NCBI GenBank assembly: GCA_040756415.1
Contig: JBFLYZ010000053.1
Location: forward strand, 1 to 25,672
DNA from: JBFLYZ01 sp040756415
GTDB taxonomy: Bacteria; Bacteroidota; Bacteroidia; JADZBD01
Direction: 5' to 3'
Length of the DNA: 25,672 nucleotides
Under the pieces are notes generated by a model. It had not been told where the DNA came from, made no database searches, and saw only the letters and a program-made list of their open reading frames with translations. Numbering within the stretch: position 1 is the first letter of the stretch; each line of letters opens with the position of its first letter. Below are positions 12,486-21,451 of this stretch, piece by piece. The translations under genes were made by a program, and so were the position numbers.

Positions 12486-14762
12486 ATGGGAAGAATGATC
12501 ATAGTAGCTAATCGCCTGCCGTTCCAGGTGAGCCTGAAGAAAGGAGATTTGAGCTTCCAGCCCGGAACTGGCGGGCTGGTAACGAGCATACGCGCGTATG
12601 TTGAAAGCGCAAAAGATACGGCAAGCGCTTTGCCGCTTTGGGTAGGAACTGCCGATGTGCCGGAAAAGAAATTCAGGGAATGCGTAAAAGGCGGTTCGGT
12701 GGTGCACGAGGGCTATGTCCTGCATCCCGTGTTTTTACCGGCTAAGACCTGGAACCGGTATTACAACGGATTTTGCAATGACACGATATGGCCGCTGTTC
12801 CATTATTTTCCATCCTTTGCCCGATACAACGAAGAATATTGGCAGGAGTATGTGAATGCCAATCACGCTTTTTGCGGCAAGATACTGGCCCTGTACCGCC
12901 CCGGGGATATTATCTGGATACATGACTACCACCTCATGCTTCTTCCGGCCCTGCTGCGGGAAAAACTGCCTGGCGCCACCATAGGTTTTTTTCTTCATAT
13001 CCCCTTTCCCTCTTTTGAGCTGTTCCGCCTGCTGCCCGACAGGTGGAGGAAAGATATCCTGAACGGGCTGCTCGGAGCCGACCTGGCAGGATTTCATATC
13101 AACAATTATGTACAGTACTTCCTTAAGTCGGTACAGCAACTGCTGGGTTACGATCATTCGCTGCGCACCATCACCACCCCCGACAGGATCGTTACCGCTG
13201 ATACTTTTCCTGTCAGCATCGATTACGAACGGTGGAGCAACGCTTTCCTGGATCCGCGGGTATTTGAGCAGAGGAACAAAGTGAAGAAAAAACTGGCCGA
13301 GGCCCGCATCATCATATCGGTCGACCGGCTGGACTATGCCAAAGGCATTATCAACCGGCTGAAGGGGTTCGAGCTTTTCCTGGAGCAGAACCCGGAACGG
13401 ATAAGGAAAGTGGTTTACGTGCTGCAGGTCGTACCCTCACGCGATATCATTACCCAATACAGGGAAAATAAGAAAGAGCTGGAAGGTTTGGTGAGCAGGA
13501 TCAACGGGCGGTTCGGGAAACTGGACTGGACCCCCGTTGTTTACCGATACAGCACGCTTGATTTTGATAGCCTCTGCGCCTTGTATATGGCTGCCGATAT
13601 AGCGCTGATCGCGCCTCTGCGTGACGGGATGAACCTGGTTGCCAAGGAATTTGTTGCCTGCCGGAAAGATAAGCGGGGGGTGCTGATCCTGAGCGAAACT
13701 GCAGGCGCCTCAGTGGAGCTGGGCGAAGCCATTATTGTCAATCCTACCGACCGTCAGCAGATCGCTGATGCGATCGTGCGCGCGCTGGATATGCCCATTG
13801 AGGAGCAGATGGCGCGGATGAACGATATGCAGAAGCGACTGCAGCATTACGATGTAGTCCGCTGGGCCGAGGACTTTCTCTCCCAGTTAAGGCAGATCAA
13901 GGCCAGGCAGGAGTCGTTCAGCGTTCGGGAGGTCACCCCCGCTATTGAACAGGGAATCCTCATGAAGTACCGGGATTCGCACAAGCGGATCATTTTTCTT
14001 GATTATGACGGAACCCTTATGCCCTTTGCCCGTTTGCCCAACCTGGCCGTGCCGGATAAGAAGCTGCTGAAGCTCCTCAACCGCCTGGCAGAGGATGAAA
14101 GAAACACGCTTATGCTGATCAGCGGCAGAGATAAAGTAACGCTGGATTCCTGGTTCGGCAGTATGCCAATAGGCCTGGTTGCGGAGCACGGGGCTTGCTA
14201 TAAGCTGAAAGACGGGGAATGGGTCTTTTCAGCAAAGCAATGCTCCGGATGGAAATCCGCAGTGCTTCAGACCATGCAGGTGTTCAACGACCGTTGCGCG
14301 GGAACATTCACGGAGGAAAAGACCCTGTCGCTGGCCTGGCATTACCGAAACGCGGAGAAGGAGCTCGGCTTCCTTCGTTCGCGCGAGCTGATCACCGCGC
14401 TTTCAGAGCTGTCGGCCTCACTCGATTTCCAGTTATATGAAGGAGAAAAAGTGGTGGAGGCCAGGGCCAGGGGCATCGACAAAGGCACCACTGCCGCCAT
14501 GCTGATGAACGGGAGCAATTACGACTTCATTCTGGCAATAGGGGATGACAGGACGGACGAGGACCTTTTTAAGGTGATCCCCGGAGACCAGTTCTCTATC
14601 CGCGTTGGGCTCGTGCCCGGCCTGGCCAAATACAATTTCAGGCGACAGAAGGATGTGATCGTGTTTCTTGAAAAGCTGGTTGCCCTGGAAGATACGGAGA
14701 GGGAAGGGCCTGAGGTACAAGAAGGTGATGAGCGCTCCGGTCAAGCAGATCCGCTCCGCTGA
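12486..14762 (+). CDS. otsAB: Bifunctional trehalose-6-phosphate synthase/phosphatase
   Basis: A 758-residue fusion that makes trehalose from UDP-glucose (or another NDP-glucose) and glucose-6-phosphate in the cytosol. Residues 1 to about 465 are a GT20 synthase: the PGTGGLVTSI loop, WIHDYHLMLLP, SVDRLDYAKGI and LRDGMNLVAKEF are all present. Residues about 490-740 are a HAD phosphatase: DYDGT with Asp506 and Asp508, then LISGRD, the cap-domain segment VEARARGIDKG, and GDDRTDED. Both halves look active. The last 7 codons overlap the convergent proline dehydrogenase gene by 22 nt. Trehalose is a compatible solute and stress protectant, and here its synthesis appears tied to the Crp/Fnr circuit. 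Confidence 0.95.
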   Translation: MGRMIIVANRLPFQVSLKKGDLSFQPGTGGLVTSIRAYVESAKDTASALPLWVGTADVPEKKFRECVKGGSVVHEGYVLHPVFLPAKTWNRYYNGFCNDTIWPLFHYFPSFARYNEEYWQEYVNANHAFCGKILALYRPGDIIWIHDYHLMLLPALLREKLPGATIGFFLHIPFPSFELFRLLPDRWRKDILNGLLGADLAGFHINNYVQYFLKSVQQLLGYDHSLRTITTPDRIVTADTFPVSIDYERWSNAFLDPRVFEQRNKVKKKLAEARIIISVDRLDYAKGIINRLKGFELFLEQNPERIRKVVYVLQVVPSRDIITQYRENKKELEGLVSRINGRFGKLDWTPVVYRYSTLDFDSLCALYMAADIALIAPLRDGMNLVAKEFVACRKDKRGVLILSETAGASVELGEAIIVNPTDRQQIADAIVRALDMPIEEQMARMNDMQKRLQHYDVVRWAEDFLSQLRQIKARQESFSVREVTPAIEQGILMKYRDSHKRIIFLDYDGTLMPFARLPNLAVPDKKLLKLLNRLAEDERNTLMLISGRDKVTLDSWFGSMPIGLVAEHGACYKLKDGEWVFSAKQCSGWKSAVLQTMQVFNDRCAGTFTEEKTLSLAWHYRNAEKELGFLRSRELITALSELSASLDFQLYEGEKVVEARARGIDKGTTAAMLMNGSNYDFILAIGDDRTDEDLFKVIPGDQFSIRVGLVPGLAKYNFRRQKDVIVFLEKLVALEDTEREGPEVQEGDERSGQADPLR

Positions 14763-15922
14763 GCTTTTCTTCTTTTCTTTTCCCTGATGATCAGCGACAG
14801 TTCCCGGCCCGTTTGTCCTTTGACAGAGGTATTTTCCTGCGCCCTGCGGATCAGGTAGGGTAATACTTCTTTGACCGGCCCGTACGGCACGTATTTGGCC
14901 ACATTGTAACCCGCGTTGGCCAGGTTAAAACTGATATGATCGCTCATGCCCAGTAGCTGCGAGAAATAGATGCGTTTATCAGAAGGAGCGATGTTCTTTT
15001 GCTTCATCAGCCCGGTGAGATACATAGAGCTTTTCTCGTTATGCGTGCCGGCACACAGGGCCACCCGGTCTATGTTGTCAACGCAAAACTCGAGGGCTTT
15101 GTCGTAGTCCCTGTCGGTAGCCTCCTTGGTATCCTGTATGGGAGAGGGGTAGCCCAGGTCGGCAGCGCGCTTACGCTCCTTTTCCATGTAAGCGCCCCGC
15201 ACAAGTTTTGCCCCCAGCAGGTAATTGCCTTTTTCGGCCGCCAGGAAGGACTCCTGAAGGTAAGAAAGCCGGTCTTTGCGATAAAGCTGGAAGGTGTTGT
15301 AAACGATCACACGCTCCTTGTTATAGAGCCGCATCATCTCGTTGGCCAGGTCGTCCATGGCCTGTTGCACCCAGCTCTCTTCCGCGTCAATAAAAATGGG
15401 CACGCCTTGCTCGTGCGCGTACCTGCATATACGGTTCACGCGATCGTGCACGCGCCCGAACTCCTGCTCTTCCTCCGCGCTGAGCTTTTTCCCGCTGCTT
15501 GCCTTTTCGAGCAATGCGAAGCGGGCCAGGCCGGTGATCTTGAAAACCGAAAAAGGGATATGCTTATCGCCCCTGGCCCGGTCTATGGTAGCTATGGTTT
15601 CGCGCGTGCAGGAATCAAAATCAGCTTCCGTTTCCTTGCCTTCGACCGAATAGTCGAGAATGGCGCCTATATTATAACGCCCCAGGGCTTCGATGGTCTT
15701 CAGGCACTCCTCTATGGTTTCGCCTCCCACGAACTGACGGAAAATGGTGGCTTTGATGATACCCCTGATCGGCAGCCGCGCGCTGATCGCGAAAGTGGTC
15801 AGGCCTTTGCCTATCTTCACGAATGCGGGGTTGCCGATGAGCTTGAAAAGCCAGTACGAGCGGTTCAGGTCGCGGTCTGATTTCCCGGAGAAGGAGATGG
15901 CGGTATTGTCGAATGAAAGCAT
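14741..15922 (-). CDS. Proline dehydrogenase
   Basis: A 393-residue FAD enzyme oxidising L-proline to pyrroline-5-carboxylate at the membrane face, the first step of proline catabolism. Family motifs include IFIDAEESWVQ, VYNTFQLYRKDRLSYL, GAKLVRGAYMEKE, CAGTHNEKS and, near the end, YVPYGPVKEVLPYLIRRAQEN. It is monofunctional: there is no P5C dehydrogenase domain and none nearby. I prefer the ATG at 15922 (MLSFDNTAISFSGKS), where family homology begins; an in-frame ATG at 15949 would add nine residues and cannot be excluded. It is convergent with otsAB (22-nt overlap) and divergent from aroB. Proline and trehalose are both compatible solutes, which may be why the genes are adjacent. Confidence 0.93.
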   Translation of the reverse strand: MLSFDNTAISFSGKSDRDLNRSYWLFKLIGNPAFVKIGKGLTTFAISARLPIRGIIKATIFRQFVGGETIEECLKTIEALGRYNIGAILDYSVEGKETEADFDSCTRETIATIDRARGDKHIPFSVFKITGLARFALLEKASSGKKLSAEEEQEFGRVHDRVNRICRYAHEQGVPIFIDAEESWVQQAMDDLANEMMRLYNKERVIVYNTFQLYRKDRLSYLQESFLAAEKGNYLLGAKLVRGAYMEKERKRAADLGYPSPIQDTKEATDRDYDKALEFCVDNIDRVALCAGTHNEKSSMYLTGLMKQKNIAPSDKRIYFSQLLGMSDHISFNLANAGYNVAKYVPYGPVKEVLPYLIRRAQENTSVKGQTGRELSLIIREKKRRKAQRSGSA

Positions 15923-15972
15923 GCCGCTTGTATGCCCGCAACAGCGCATATCAGGCTGCTTTTGCGAGGCTG

Positions 15973-15980
15973 CAAATATA
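15973..15980 (-). promoter_or_regulatory. -7 box of proline dehydrogenase
   Basis: TATATTTG on the minus strand (15980 to 15973), a perfect TAnnTTTG, with a TTG 22 nt upstream that overlaps the divergent aroB -7 box. The start is predicted near 15969, giving a leader of about 47 nt to the ATG at 15922. Confidence 0.55.
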
Positions 15981-16003
15981 GATAAACTGTCAGGTTATTT
16001 TAC

Positions 16004-16011
16004 AATCTTTG
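16004..16011 (+). promoter_or_regulatory. -7-like box of aroB
   Basis: AATCTTTG matches TAnnTTTG in 7 of 8 positions and ends 6 nt before the ATG at 16018, so the transcript would be nearly leaderless. It lies back to back with the proline dehydrogenase promoter; the two boxes are 23 nt apart. Confidence 0.4.
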
Positions 16012-16017
16012 CGGGTA

Positions 16018-17115
16018 ATGAAAACCATCCAGGCGGGCACCTATCCTGTTCATATCGGTGAAAAGGCTTTCACGGAGTTGAACAAATTGCTGCGCTCGCC
16101 CGGCTTCCGCTACGGCAAGCTGTTCCTGCTGGCCGATGAGAACACCCTCGCGCACTGTTACCCCGTTCTCAGCGAGCAGTCGGCCCGCGTCAAAGAGGCT
16201 AAGATCATCGAGGTGCCCAGCGGGGAGGCCAACAAAAACATAGATGTGTGCAGCAGCATATGGAGGGCGCTCTCGGCCCTGGGCGCTGACCGCAGCTCGG
16301 TGCTCATCAACCTGGGCGGTGGAGTGATAGGCGATATGGGCGGTTTTGCGGCAGCCACTTTCAAGCGCGGTATCCCTTTTATTCATGTTCCTACCACACT
16401 GCTTTCACAGGTTGACGCTTCGGTGGGCGGCAAGCTTGGAATAGACCTGAACGGGCTGAAGAACGAGGTAGGCCTTTTCAGCGACCCGTCAGCGGTGTTC
16501 ATCCACCCCGTTTTTCTGAAAACACTGCCCCTGCGCGAGTACTATTCGGGATATGCCGAGGTCATCAAGCACGCCCTGATCGCTGATAAAAAGCAATGGG
16601 AGCGGATATTTGCCAGCGGCCTTCAAACCCCCTTTTCGGATGAAATGGAAAGCATCATCACCCATTCGGTGATGATCAAGAACAGGATCGTTCGCAGCGA
16701 CCCGCGCGAGAGGGGAGAAAGAAAGATACTCAATTTCGGTCATACCATCGGCCATGCCGTAGAAAGCTTTTCGCTGGAGGGCGGAGGGGTGGCCCTTTTG
16801 CACGGGGAGGCCATCGCCATCGGTATGATCTGCGAAGCTTACCTTTCGGTAAAGAAGGGCGGGCTGGGCAAAACCGAGCTTTCAGAGATCACGTCTTTCT
16901 TGCTCGATACCTACAGACCGGTAAATAATTTTGATAAATTTGATGACCTGCGCCTGGTCGAGCTGATGAGGCACGATAAGAAGAACAGGGGAGAGGGTAT
17001 CAATTTCACCCTGCTGAAAAGGATAGGCCAGGCGCAATACGATAAAAAATGCAGCGTTGAGCTGATACGCGAAGCCCTGCGTTATTACCGTGAAGAAGCG
17101 AAAATGAAGAGCTGA
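16018..17115 (+). CDS. aroB: 3-dehydroquinate synthase
   Basis: A 365-residue NAD- and divalent-metal-dependent enzyme that converts DAHP to 3-dehydroquinate, step two of the shikimate pathway. It shows the glycine-rich NAD segment NLGGGVIGDMGGFAA, the VPTTLLSQVDASVGGK signature, YAEVIKHALI, and the metal-ligand segment FGHTIGHAVES with a later LLHGEAIAIGM. The ATG at 16018 was chosen over a TTG at 16009, which falls inside the -7 box. aroA starts 1 nt after the stop, so the two form an operon. Confidence 0.95.
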   Translation: MKTIQAGTYPVHIGEKAFTELNKLLRSPGFRYGKLFLLADENTLAHCYPVLSEQSARVKEAKIIEVPSGEANKNIDVCSSIWRALSALGADRSSVLINLGGGVIGDMGGFAAATFKRGIPFIHVPTTLLSQVDASVGGKLGIDLNGLKNEVGLFSDPSAVFIHPVFLKTLPLREYYSGYAEVIKHALIADKKQWERIFASGLQTPFSDEMESIITHSVMIKNRIVRSDPRERGERKILNFGHTIGHAVESFSLEGGGVALLHGEAIAIGMICEAYLSVKKGGLGKTELSEITSFLLDTYRPVNNFDKFDDLRLVELMRHDKKNRGEGINFTLLKRIGQAQYDKKCSVELIREALRYYREEAKMKS

Positions 17116-17116
17116 T

Positions 17117-18367
17117 ATGACGTACAGCATCACCGCGCCACAGGGGCCCATACGGGGAACCGTCAAGCTGCCTTCATCCAAAAGCGAAAGTAACCGGGTC
17201 CTGATCATCCAGAGCCTGTGCGGGGATAAGTTCGAAATCACTAACCTGTCAGAGGCCCAGGATAGCCGCTCGCTGAAAGAGATCCTGGAAAAGGACAGGC
17301 AATACAATTTCGGGGAGGTAACATATGACGTGGGAGCGGCCGGCACCACCATGCGTTTTCTCACGGCCCTTTTTGCGAACAAGCCCGGCACGCGAATACT
17401 GACCGGAAGCGAGCGGATGAAGAAACGGCCGATAAAGATACTGGTGGATGCCCTTCGCCAGATCGGGGCTGATATAGCTTATATGGAAGAAGAGGGTTAC
17501 CCGCCCCTGAAGATAAAAGGAAAGGAGCTGATGGGAGGGGAGATAGAGATAGACGGCAGCGTAAGCAGCCAGTATATTTCCGCCCTGCTCATGATCGCGC
17601 CCACCCTTCCCAAAGGGCTTATCCTGAAGTTCAAGGGCGATGTGGCTTCCCGGCCGTATATCAATATGACGCTGAAGATCATGGAGCATTTCGGGGTGGG
17701 AGGTATCTGGCACGATGATTCGATCAGCGTGAGCCCGCAGAGCTATTTCATTAAGGACGAGACCAAATATACCGTAGAGGCCGACTGGAGCTCGGCATCG
17801 TATTGGTACGCCATTGCCGCGCTGCGCAGGGGTTCGGAGATCGCGCTGGAAGGCTTGAAAAAAGAAAGCATGCAGGGTGACGCGGTCTTGCACGACTTGT
17901 ACCGCTTCTTTGGCGTGAACACCGAGTTCCTTCCCAACGGCATTAAGCTGACCACAGTGGAATACAAGCCCGAGCGTTTTGGTTTCGATTTCAACGATTC
18001 GCCCGATATCGCCCAGACGGTTGGCGTTACGGCTGCCGCGCTGAACATACCCATACTCTGCAAAGGCCTGCATACCCTCAAGCTGAAAGAGACCGACCGC
18101 GCGCTGGCGCTTAAAAAAGAGTTGGCCAAGATCGGGGTGGAGCTGGAGATCATCAGCGATGACGCGGCCCATATCCACCCCGAAAAGCGCAATGCCCAGG
18201 CCCAATCCTCGTTTGCCACATACGAAGATCACCGCATGGCCATGTCATTTGCCGCCCTGGCCTGCGTGTATCCTTCCGTCAGGATCGAGCACCCCGAAGT
18301 GGTCAAAAAATCCTATCCCGGTTTCTGGAACGACCTGAAGAGCGTGGGCTTCAGGATAGAAAACTGA
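17117..18367 (+). CDS. aroA: EPSP synthase (3-phosphoshikimate 1-carboxyvinyltransferase)
   Basis: A 416-residue enzyme joining shikimate-3-phosphate and PEP. Motifs include PSSKSESNRVL near the N-terminus, VGAAGTTMRF (residues 72-81), SVSSQYISALLM, FNDSPDIAQT, KLKETDRALAL and TYEDHRMAMSFA. The PEP-site loop reads G-A-A-G-T-T-M-R-F where E. coli has G-N-A-G-T-A-M-R-P; as far as I recall this is usual in Bacteroidota. It follows aroB by one base. No other shikimate genes are in the window. Confidence 0.95.
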   Translation: MTYSITAPQGPIRGTVKLPSSKSESNRVLIIQSLCGDKFEITNLSEAQDSRSLKEILEKDRQYNFGEVTYDVGAAGTTMRFLTALFANKPGTRILTGSERMKKRPIKILVDALRQIGADIAYMEEEGYPPLKIKGKELMGGEIEIDGSVSSQYISALLMIAPTLPKGLILKFKGDVASRPYINMTLKIMEHFGVGGIWHDDSISVSPQSYFIKDETKYTVEADWSSASYWYAIAALRRGSEIALEGLKKESMQGDAVLHDLYRFFGVNTEFLPNGIKLTTVEYKPERFGFDFNDSPDIAQTVGVTAAALNIPILCKGLHTLKLKETDRALALKKELAKIGVELEIISDDAAHIHPEKRNAQAQSSFATYEDHRMAMSFAALACVYPSVRIEHPEVVKKSYPGFWNDLKSVGFRIEN

Positions 18368-18523
18368 TCTTTTCATTTTAGCCCGCTCAGCCTGCTTTTA
18401 AGTCCGTTTGCCCCCAGCATGGGGAAACATGTCTACACCTGTTCCGGGCTTTCCCTGCCTGCCAGAGAATAACGGACCTCCGGGGCACATTTATTGCGTT
18501 TTCCAGGCTAAAACAATCTGCCC

Positions 18524-19861
18524 ATGAAAAAGTACTCTGTGCTTTCCGTCATTCTGCTGTTCGTTTTCGGAGCCGTTATGTTCCAATGTTCCACCCGGGA
18601 AAAGACGCGCGAAAAACCGGATGAAAGCGGCAGTGTCAAGTGGCCCGACCTGGGGATAAACAAACATGCCGAGGAGCTTCTGGAAAAGGGACGCGCGGTG
18701 TTTCGTTTCGAAACCTTCGGTGACGAGGCGTTCTGGACGGACAAGCTCAAGTTACATAAGGTGCTGGTGAGCGCCAAGCACGGTGGCATAGGTGAAGGCA
18801 TCACGCCCAAGCAGGCCCTGGACCTCGGTCTTAAGGTCGACCTGACCGTTCTGCCCGAATTCTTAAAACAAAAAATAAAAGAAGGTAAATTCCTCGATGA
18901 TCCATTTGTAACGCTTGAGCTGTTAAAGCTCAACGCGGTGCTGGGGGTTGTGGCTAAATTCGATGGGGGGAATATTAAATCGGTAGGTATTACCTGCGCA
19001 TCCTGTCATTCCACAGTGGATAGCCCTTCTGGCATAGGCAGCCGGCTCGATGGCTGGGCCAATCGCGATCTAAACGTAGGCGCCATCATAGCGCTGGCTC
19101 CCGACCTGAGCGCGTATGAGAATATGCTGGGCGTGGATAACGCAACTGTCAGGAAAGTACTGGCCAGTTGGGGCCCCGGAAAATTCGATGCGGAACTGAA
19201 CCTGGACGGAAAAGCGTTTCGCCCGGACGGGAAATCAGGCGCCACGCTTATTCCCGAAGCATTCGGGCATGCCGGCCATAACCTGCACACCTGGACGGGC
19301 GGCTGGGGGAATGTGACCTATTGGAATGCCTATGTGGCTAACCTGGAGCTGGCGGGGCAGGGGAATTTCTACGACCCCCGCCTGATGAATGCCAGGAAAT
19401 ATCCCATCGCGGCAAAACAAGGTTTTGGCAACAAGCGCAGTAATCCCGACCTGGTGAGCGATAAGCTGGCCGCCCTGCAGTTTTACCAGTTGGCTATTCC
19501 CGCCCCCAAAGCGCCAGACAGTTTGTATAATAAGGAAGCGGCAGAACGGGGGAAATTCGTTTTCAACGGTAAGGCCCAGTGCGCTACCTGTCATGTTCCG
19601 CCCTTGTTTACCGAGCCCGGGTGGAATACCCATAAGGCCAGCGAACTGTGCATTGACGACTTCCAGGCCAATCGTTCGCCCGACAGTTCTTATGTTACCC
19701 AGGGTCTGAAAGGTTTGTGGACACATATGAAAGGCGGATTTTACCACGATGGCAGGTTTGCCACCTTGATGGATGTGGTTAACCATTATAATAAATGCAA
19801 AAACCTGAATCTCTCCGAGGCCGAAAAGAATGATTTGATAGAATACCTGAAGTCATTGTAG
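18524..19861 (+). CDS. Di-heme c-type cytochrome lipoprotein, cytochrome c peroxidase-like
   Basis: A 445-residue exported protein. The N-terminal helix ends at Cys22 in VMFQCST, a plausible though not textbook lipobox. Two haem c sites are present, CASCH (158-162) and CATCH (353-357), about 195 residues apart, as in the di-haem cytochrome c peroxidase/MauG family. The region around FGDEAFWTDKLKLHK matches Bacteroidota proteins often labelled simply cytochrome c. The role may be peroxide reduction or another periplasmic electron transfer. It leads a three-gene redox operon; the next gene starts 7 nt later. No clear promoter box was found in the 156-nt gap after aroA. Confidence 0.8.
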   Translation: MKKYSVLSVILLFVFGAVMFQCSTREKTREKPDESGSVKWPDLGINKHAEELLEKGRAVFRFETFGDEAFWTDKLKLHKVLVSAKHGGIGEGITPKQALDLGLKVDLTVLPEFLKQKIKEGKFLDDPFVTLELLKLNAVLGVVAKFDGGNIKSVGITCASCHSTVDSPSGIGSRLDGWANRDLNVGAIIALAPDLSAYENMLGVDNATVRKVLASWGPGKFDAELNLDGKAFRPDGKSGATLIPEAFGHAGHNLHTWTGGWGNVTYWNAYVANLELAGQGNFYDPRLMNARKYPIAAKQGFGNKRSNPDLVSDKLAALQFYQLAIPAPKAPDSLYNKEAAERGKFVFNGKAQCATCHVPPLFTEPGWNTHKASELCIDDFQANRSPDSSYVTQGLKGLWTHMKGGFYHDGRFATLMDVVNHYNKCKNLNLSEAEKNDLIEYLKSL

Positions 19862-19868
19862 GGCCTGT

Positions 19869-20537
19869 ATGGAGGAACATATTGTCAAAATACTGGCCAG
19901 CGAATATGTTACCCACGATGTAAAGCGATTTACCGTGCAAAAGCCCGAAGGATACAGTTTCATGGCCGGGCAAGCCACTGAAGTTTCGATCAATAAGCCG
20001 GAATGGAGGGATCAGAAGCGACCTTTTTCTTTCACCTCCCTCAATAGCTGGGAAAATCTGGAGTTCACGATAAAGATATACAGGGAACACGCAGGAGTGA
20101 CCAACCAGATGGAAAAGCTGCAGGAAGGCGATGAGCTGATCATACGCGATGTATGGGGAGCTATTACCTATAAAGGGCCGGGTTTTTTCATCGCGGGCGG
20201 GGCAGGCATCACCCCCTTCATAGCCATTCTCAGGCAACTGAAGGGCGACCGTAAGGTGAAGGGCAATAAGCTGATCTTTTCCAATAAAACTTCGGCCGAC
20301 ATTATCCTGAAGGATGAATTCAGGAAAATGCTTGGCTCCGATTTCTACATTGTCTTGACCCGGGAGCGGGTGATCGGTTTTATTGACAAGAGGATAGATG
20401 AGGATTATTTGAAAAATACCATTAAAAATTTCAGCCAGCATTTTTACGTCTGCGGGCCGGAGGCGTTCGTAGAGAGCATACAGGCCATGCTCATTAACCT
20501 GGGCGCAAAGCCCGATGCCGTTGTTATAGAAAAGTAA
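19869..20537 (+). CDS. FAD/NAD(P)-binding oxidoreductase, ferredoxin-NADP reductase type
   Basis: A 222-residue cytosolic flavoprotein. The FAD-binding beta-barrel carries RPFSFTS (near residue 50), and the nucleotide-binding half has GGAGITPFIAIL (near residue 110) and a YVCGPEAFVESI motif near the end. These are the signatures of the ferredoxin reductase family. There is no fused 2Fe-2S domain, so it needs a separate electron partner; the Rieske protein encoded just downstream is the natural candidate, though the membrane topology must allow contact. Cotranscription with the di-haem cytochrome is likely (7-nt gap). Confidence 0.9.
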   Translation: MEEHIVKILASEYVTHDVKRFTVQKPEGYSFMAGQATEVSINKPEWRDQKRPFSFTSLNSWENLEFTIKIYREHAGVTNQMEKLQEGDELIIRDVWGAITYKGPGFFIAGGAGITPFIAILRQLKGDRKVKGNKLIFSNKTSADIILKDEFRKMLGSDFYIVLTRERVIGFIDKRIDEDYLKNTIKNFSQHFYVCGPEAFVESIQAMLINLGAKPDAVVIEK

Positions 20538-20559
20538 TGATATTATACGATTACGCGTC

Positions 20560-20646
20560 ATGAATGTTTACGAAGCGCTTATTGATACCCTGGCCGGTTT
20601 TCAACTATATAGCGGGTCGATCCACGTTTTAAATGAACAACCGTGA
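20560..20646 (+). CDS. 28-residue mini-ORF coupled to the Rieske gene
   Basis: An ATG-started 28-codon frame (MNVYEALIDTLAGFQLYSGS...) whose TGA overlaps the GTG start of the DUF2231-Rieske gene (GTGA). Its own ATG overlaps the stop of an even shorter 8-codon frame at 20537-20563, which in turn begins in the TAATG at the end of the reductase gene. The chain suggests that ribosomes are passed across the 105-nt gap. Whether the peptide matters in itself is unknown. Confidence 0.3.
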   Translation: MNVYEALIDTLAGFQLYSGSIHVLNEQP

Positions 20647-21428
20647 AAAGCAGGGCGCACATCAAGGGGCATCCCCTTCATCCCATACTGGTATCCTTTC
20701 CCATTACTTTTTTCACAGCGGCTTTTGCGCTGGACCTGGCTGCCTTCTGTACGGGCGGTGCAGGTTATGAACGGGCAGCGCATTACCTGGGTATTGCCGG
20801 TATCATTTCGGCCGTGATAGCTGCCCTTCCCGGCATCATCGACTATATCTGCATCGTACCGCCTGGCAGCTCAGCCAGCAAAAGAGCCGCCTGGCACGGA
20901 TTGCTCAACATCACGGTGGTGATTATTTTCATTACGGTGCTTTTCCTTAGGGAGCATAACATGCACCTGGTGGTACTTGGCTTTGAGGCTTGCGGTGTGT
21001 TGTTGCTGGGAGTGACCGGCTGGATGGGCGGGACGCTGATGGTACGCAACCAGATCGGCATAGATCACCGCTACGCTCATGCCGGCAAATGGAGCGAGGA
21101 GCGTATCTCCGCCTCTGCCGGAGCTGTAGAGCTTAAAGGGCTCGATCGGCTTTTGGTCGACCAGATGAAGCTTTTCCATATCAATGGCAGGCGTATCGTG
21201 GTGGGCCGTACCGAGAGCGGCTTTAGGGCCTTTGACGACCGCTGTACGCACCGTGGCGGCTCGCTGGCCGATGGGGTGATGATCTGCGGTACCGTGCAAT
21301 GCCCCTGGCACGGCTCGCAGTTCGATACGGCCAACGGCCTTGTCAAGGCCGGGCCTGCAAAGGAGAACATCAGGACCTACAAGCTGGAGGAAAGAGACCG
21401 CAGGATATTCCTGCTGCTGGAGCAGTAA
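20643..21428 (+). CDS. DUF2231 membrane protein fused to a Rieske 2Fe-2S domain
   Basis: A 261-residue protein. The N-terminus MKSRAHIKGHPLHPILVSFPI is the DUF2231 opening, followed by about four transmembrane helices (to about residue 135). Residues about 160-255 are a Rieske domain with cluster ligands Cys201-x-His203 (CTHRGGSL) and Cys220-x2-His223 (CPWHGSQF). It starts with GTG, supported by the family N-terminus and the overlap with the mini-ORF. It probably accepts electrons from the reductase encoded upstream or passes them to the cytochrome. The partner and direction are not shown by the sequence. A bidirectional terminator lies 24 nt after the stop. Confidence 0.9.
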   Translation: MKSRAHIKGHPLHPILVSFPITFFTAAFALDLAAFCTGGAGYERAAHYLGIAGIISAVIAALPGIIDYICIVPPGSSASKRAAWHGLLNITVVIIFITVLFLREHNMHLVVLGFEACGVLLLGVTGWMGGTLMVRNQIGIDHRYAHAGKWSEERISASAGAVELKGLDRLLVDQMKLFHINGRRIVVGRTESGFRAFDDRCTHRGGSLADGVMICGTVQCPWHGSQFDTANGLVKAGPAKENIRTYKLEERDRRIFLLLEQ

Positions 21429-21451
21429 TGACCGCTCGCGATAAAACAAAA

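Noticed and set aside
17327..17359. EPSP synthase PEP loop with Ala for Asn and Phe for Pro
   Set aside because: It looks unusual beside E. coli AroA, but I recall the same loop in many Bacteroidota enzymes, so it is probably lineage-typical and not novel.
18412..18424. CCCC-AGCAT-GGGG hairpin after aroA
   Set aside because: The stem is only 4-5 bp and no T-tract follows, so it is not a convincing terminator.
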